DNA of 15,077 nt from Bacteroidota bacterium (lineage in GTDB: Bacteria > Bacteroidota > Bacteroidia > Chitinophagales > Chitinophagaceae): the NCBI GenBank assembly GCA_023391015.1, contig JAEWBT010000098.1, positions 1 to 15,077 on the forward strand, written 5' to 3'. The position numbers and the translations under genes were made by a program. The notes beneath the pieces are model-generated. The model was not told where the DNA came from, made no database searches, and was given only the letters and a program-made list of their open reading frames with translations. Shown piece after piece: positions 14,173 through 15,077 of the stretch (position 1 is the first letter of the stretch; every line of letters begins with the position of its first letter).

Positions 14173-15077
14173 CTATAAGGGGCGCCGCACCCGCAGCAAC
14201 TCCAGATTGAGGTTGGCGCTCAGCCAGGCCCAGTGCTGCCAGTCGCCGGCTGCAACGGTGTTTTTAACGAGTCGCAGGGATTCAGTCGTGCGGAACGCGC
14301 TGTAGCCGCCCTGAAGCTCCAGGAAAGGATAGGCCCTCCAGCTGGCGTTCAGGTCCAGCTCGCCGCCCAAGTCCGACGATTGTTTTGCCCCAATTTGGTA
14401 AATGTCGCCGGTAGCGCGGAACCAGTGGCCGGCCAGATTGAGCTGCGCTTTGGGCGAGGCTTTAAAACCAAGATTCAGGTAGGCATCCAGCAGGCCGGTA
14501 TTCCCGTGCGGATTTCCGGCGTAGAAATAATCCATGTGGCCGTAGAACTTGTGGTTGGTGGCATACGGAACGGCAAAGGCGCGGTTCTCACTAGTGCCTT
14601 TTCCATAGTCATTCCCACTCAGATAATCAGCGCCAAGGCCCGCCCGCCAGCGCTTGCCCAACGGCGCGCCCACCTGTGCCGCCAGCAGATAAGCATTTGT
14701 GTTGATGCCTGCTAAGTTCTCGCCTATTTGGTAATAGGCCGAAACGGCTGCCGACCAGCGTGGCGCATTCCGGAAATAATGAGCACCCAGGGTTTGCTGT
14801 TGGTGCAGCTTCTGGTCCGCCGTATCGGAAAGGGCATTTTGCAAGCCGGTGTTATAAGCCAGAAGGCTCAAAGCGCCCCACTGACCTACCGGGATTTTAC
14901 CCCACAGCAATTGCAGGGTTTTATACGCCTGGGCATCGGCCACAGCGTACCGGTTTCCGGCGGGATTGGCTATGTTGTTGTCGTAATTGACCTTGTAGTT
15001 CTGGTTGTAAGCAGCATAAAAGCGACCTTCAAAACCATTTTTCCGGAAAATAATCGCCGCAGCGTCATGTGCGCGGG
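14173..15077 (-). CDS. Alginate-export-like outer-membrane porin, C-terminal part (start beyond window)
   Basis: This is the C-terminal 300 or so residues of an outer-membrane beta-barrel protein, open at the right edge of the window. In frame upstream of the GTG at 14943 the reading continues without a stop to 15077 (DAAAIIFRKNGFEGRF, then KVNYDNNIANPAGNRYAVAD), so that GTG is not the start. The sequence alternates short beta-strands and turns, with many Y, W, N and G residues and strand-like blocks such as GQWGALSLLAYNTGLQN, GAHYFRNAPRWSAAVSAYY and KAQLNLAGHWFRATG. The blocks AYKTLQLLWGK and NTNAYLLAAQVG fit my memory of the Bacteroidota alginate export family (PF13372). The substrate is unknown. 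The last residues, ELLRVRRPL, lack the terminal aromatic residue usual for barrels. It is on the same strand as DUF2400, with 135 bp between. Two TTCCGGAA motifs are present (14768, 15041). Confidence 0.75.
   Translation of the reverse strand, partial: RAHDAAAIIFRKNGFEGRFYAAYNQNYKVNYDNNIANPAGNRYAVADAQAYKTLQLLWGKIPVGQWGALSLLAYNTGLQNALSDTADQKLHQQQTLGAHYFRNAPRWSAAVSAYYQIGENLAGINTNAYLLAAQVGAPLGKRWRAGLGADYLSGNDYGKGTSENRAFAVPYATNHKFYGHMDYFYAGNPHGNTGLLDAYLNLGFKASPKAQLNLAGHWFRATGDIYQIGAKQSSDLGGELDLNASWRAYPFLELQGGYSAFRTTESLRLVKNTVAAGDWQHWAWLSANLNLELLRVRRPL

Larger units (their letters stand above)
2105..15048. repeat. Highly iterated palindrome TTTCCGGAAA (dispersed, 24 core copies)
   Basis: The 8-mer TTCCGGAA starts at 2105, 2379, 3083, 3115, 3490, 3623, 6529, 7751, 7859, 8181, 9964, 10080, 10577, 11524, 11910, 12793, 13199, 13221, 13598, 13914, 14100, 14120, 14768 and 15041 (counted by eye). 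Sixteen of these extend to the full TTTCCGGAAA, several to ATTTCCGGAAAT or TTTTCCGGAAAA. Random expectation in 15 kb is about 0.2 for the 8-mer and about 0.01 for the 10-mer. Eighteen copies lie in genes, in all three codon phases: FRK/FRN 8, SGN/SGK 5, PE 5. Six are intergenic, three times denser per base. None lies before 2105 or between 3631 and 6528. The function is unknown. Confidence 0.85.

Noticed and set aside
14173..14943. Porin gene as a complete gene starting at the GTG at 14943
   Set aside because: The frame continues open to the window edge with barrel-like sequence, so the GTG is an internal valine codon.
2105..15048. TTTCCGGAAA as the Chi site of this RecBCD
   Set aside because: Chi works in one orientation, whereas this motif is a perfect palindrome and cannot mark direction; its presence in the rec genes is no more than in the neighbours.

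Overview
The window looks like a chromosomal segment of a Bacteroidota bacterium, probably of the Chitinophagaceae type. The pointers are a fairly GC-rich genome with AT-rich spacers, genes without clear Shine-Dalgarno sequences, a TAnnTTTG-type -7 promoter element, a DUF4476 exported protein, a TIGR02757/DUF2400 protein, the futalosine-route menaquinone enzyme MqnD, and intergenic inverted repeats of kinds I recall from this phylum. The genus is inference.

Layout. Positions 1-1667, minus strand: the start of a MoxR-type AAA+ ATPase gene (cut by the window edge), preceded by hflX. A perfect 28-bp palindrome lies between them. A compact divergent promoter region separates hflX from adk (plus strand), which ends in a strong intrinsic terminator. 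Next comes a small exported DUF4476 protein (plus), then a terminator shared with the convergent mqnD (minus). From 3982 to 12893, all on the minus strand, lies a complete RecBCD exonuclease V locus. Its order in the direction of transcription is recD, recC, recB, with mqnD just downstream of recB. Upstream of recD are a TIGR02757/DUF2400 gene and then the 3' part of an outer-membrane alginate-export-like porin gene that runs off the right end.

How the genes work together. RecB (helicase plus nuclease), RecC (degenerate helicase scaffold) and RecD (second helicase) form one double-strand-break processing machine, and the motifs of active enzymes are intact. The DUF2400 protein shows weak DNA-glycosylase-like features and may also act on DNA. 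The rest is housekeeping: nucleotide balance (Adk), ribosome rescue (HflX), menaquinone synthesis (MqnD) and envelope proteins.

The most unusual signal is not a gene. The palindrome TTTCCGGAAA (core TTCCGGAA) is repeated throughout the window: by eye 24 copies of the 8-mer, 16 of them with the full 10-mer, where chance predicts well under one. It is embedded in coding sequence in all three reading frames and is denser between genes. Three close pairs at or near gene 3' ends could fold into hairpins. This resembles a highly iterated palindrome (compare HIP1 of cyanobacteria) or an uptake/marker sequence. Intergenic REP-like inverted repeats of several other kinds also fill the spacers around the rec genes. 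I saw no tRNA, rRNA, CRISPR array, transposase or prophage gene.
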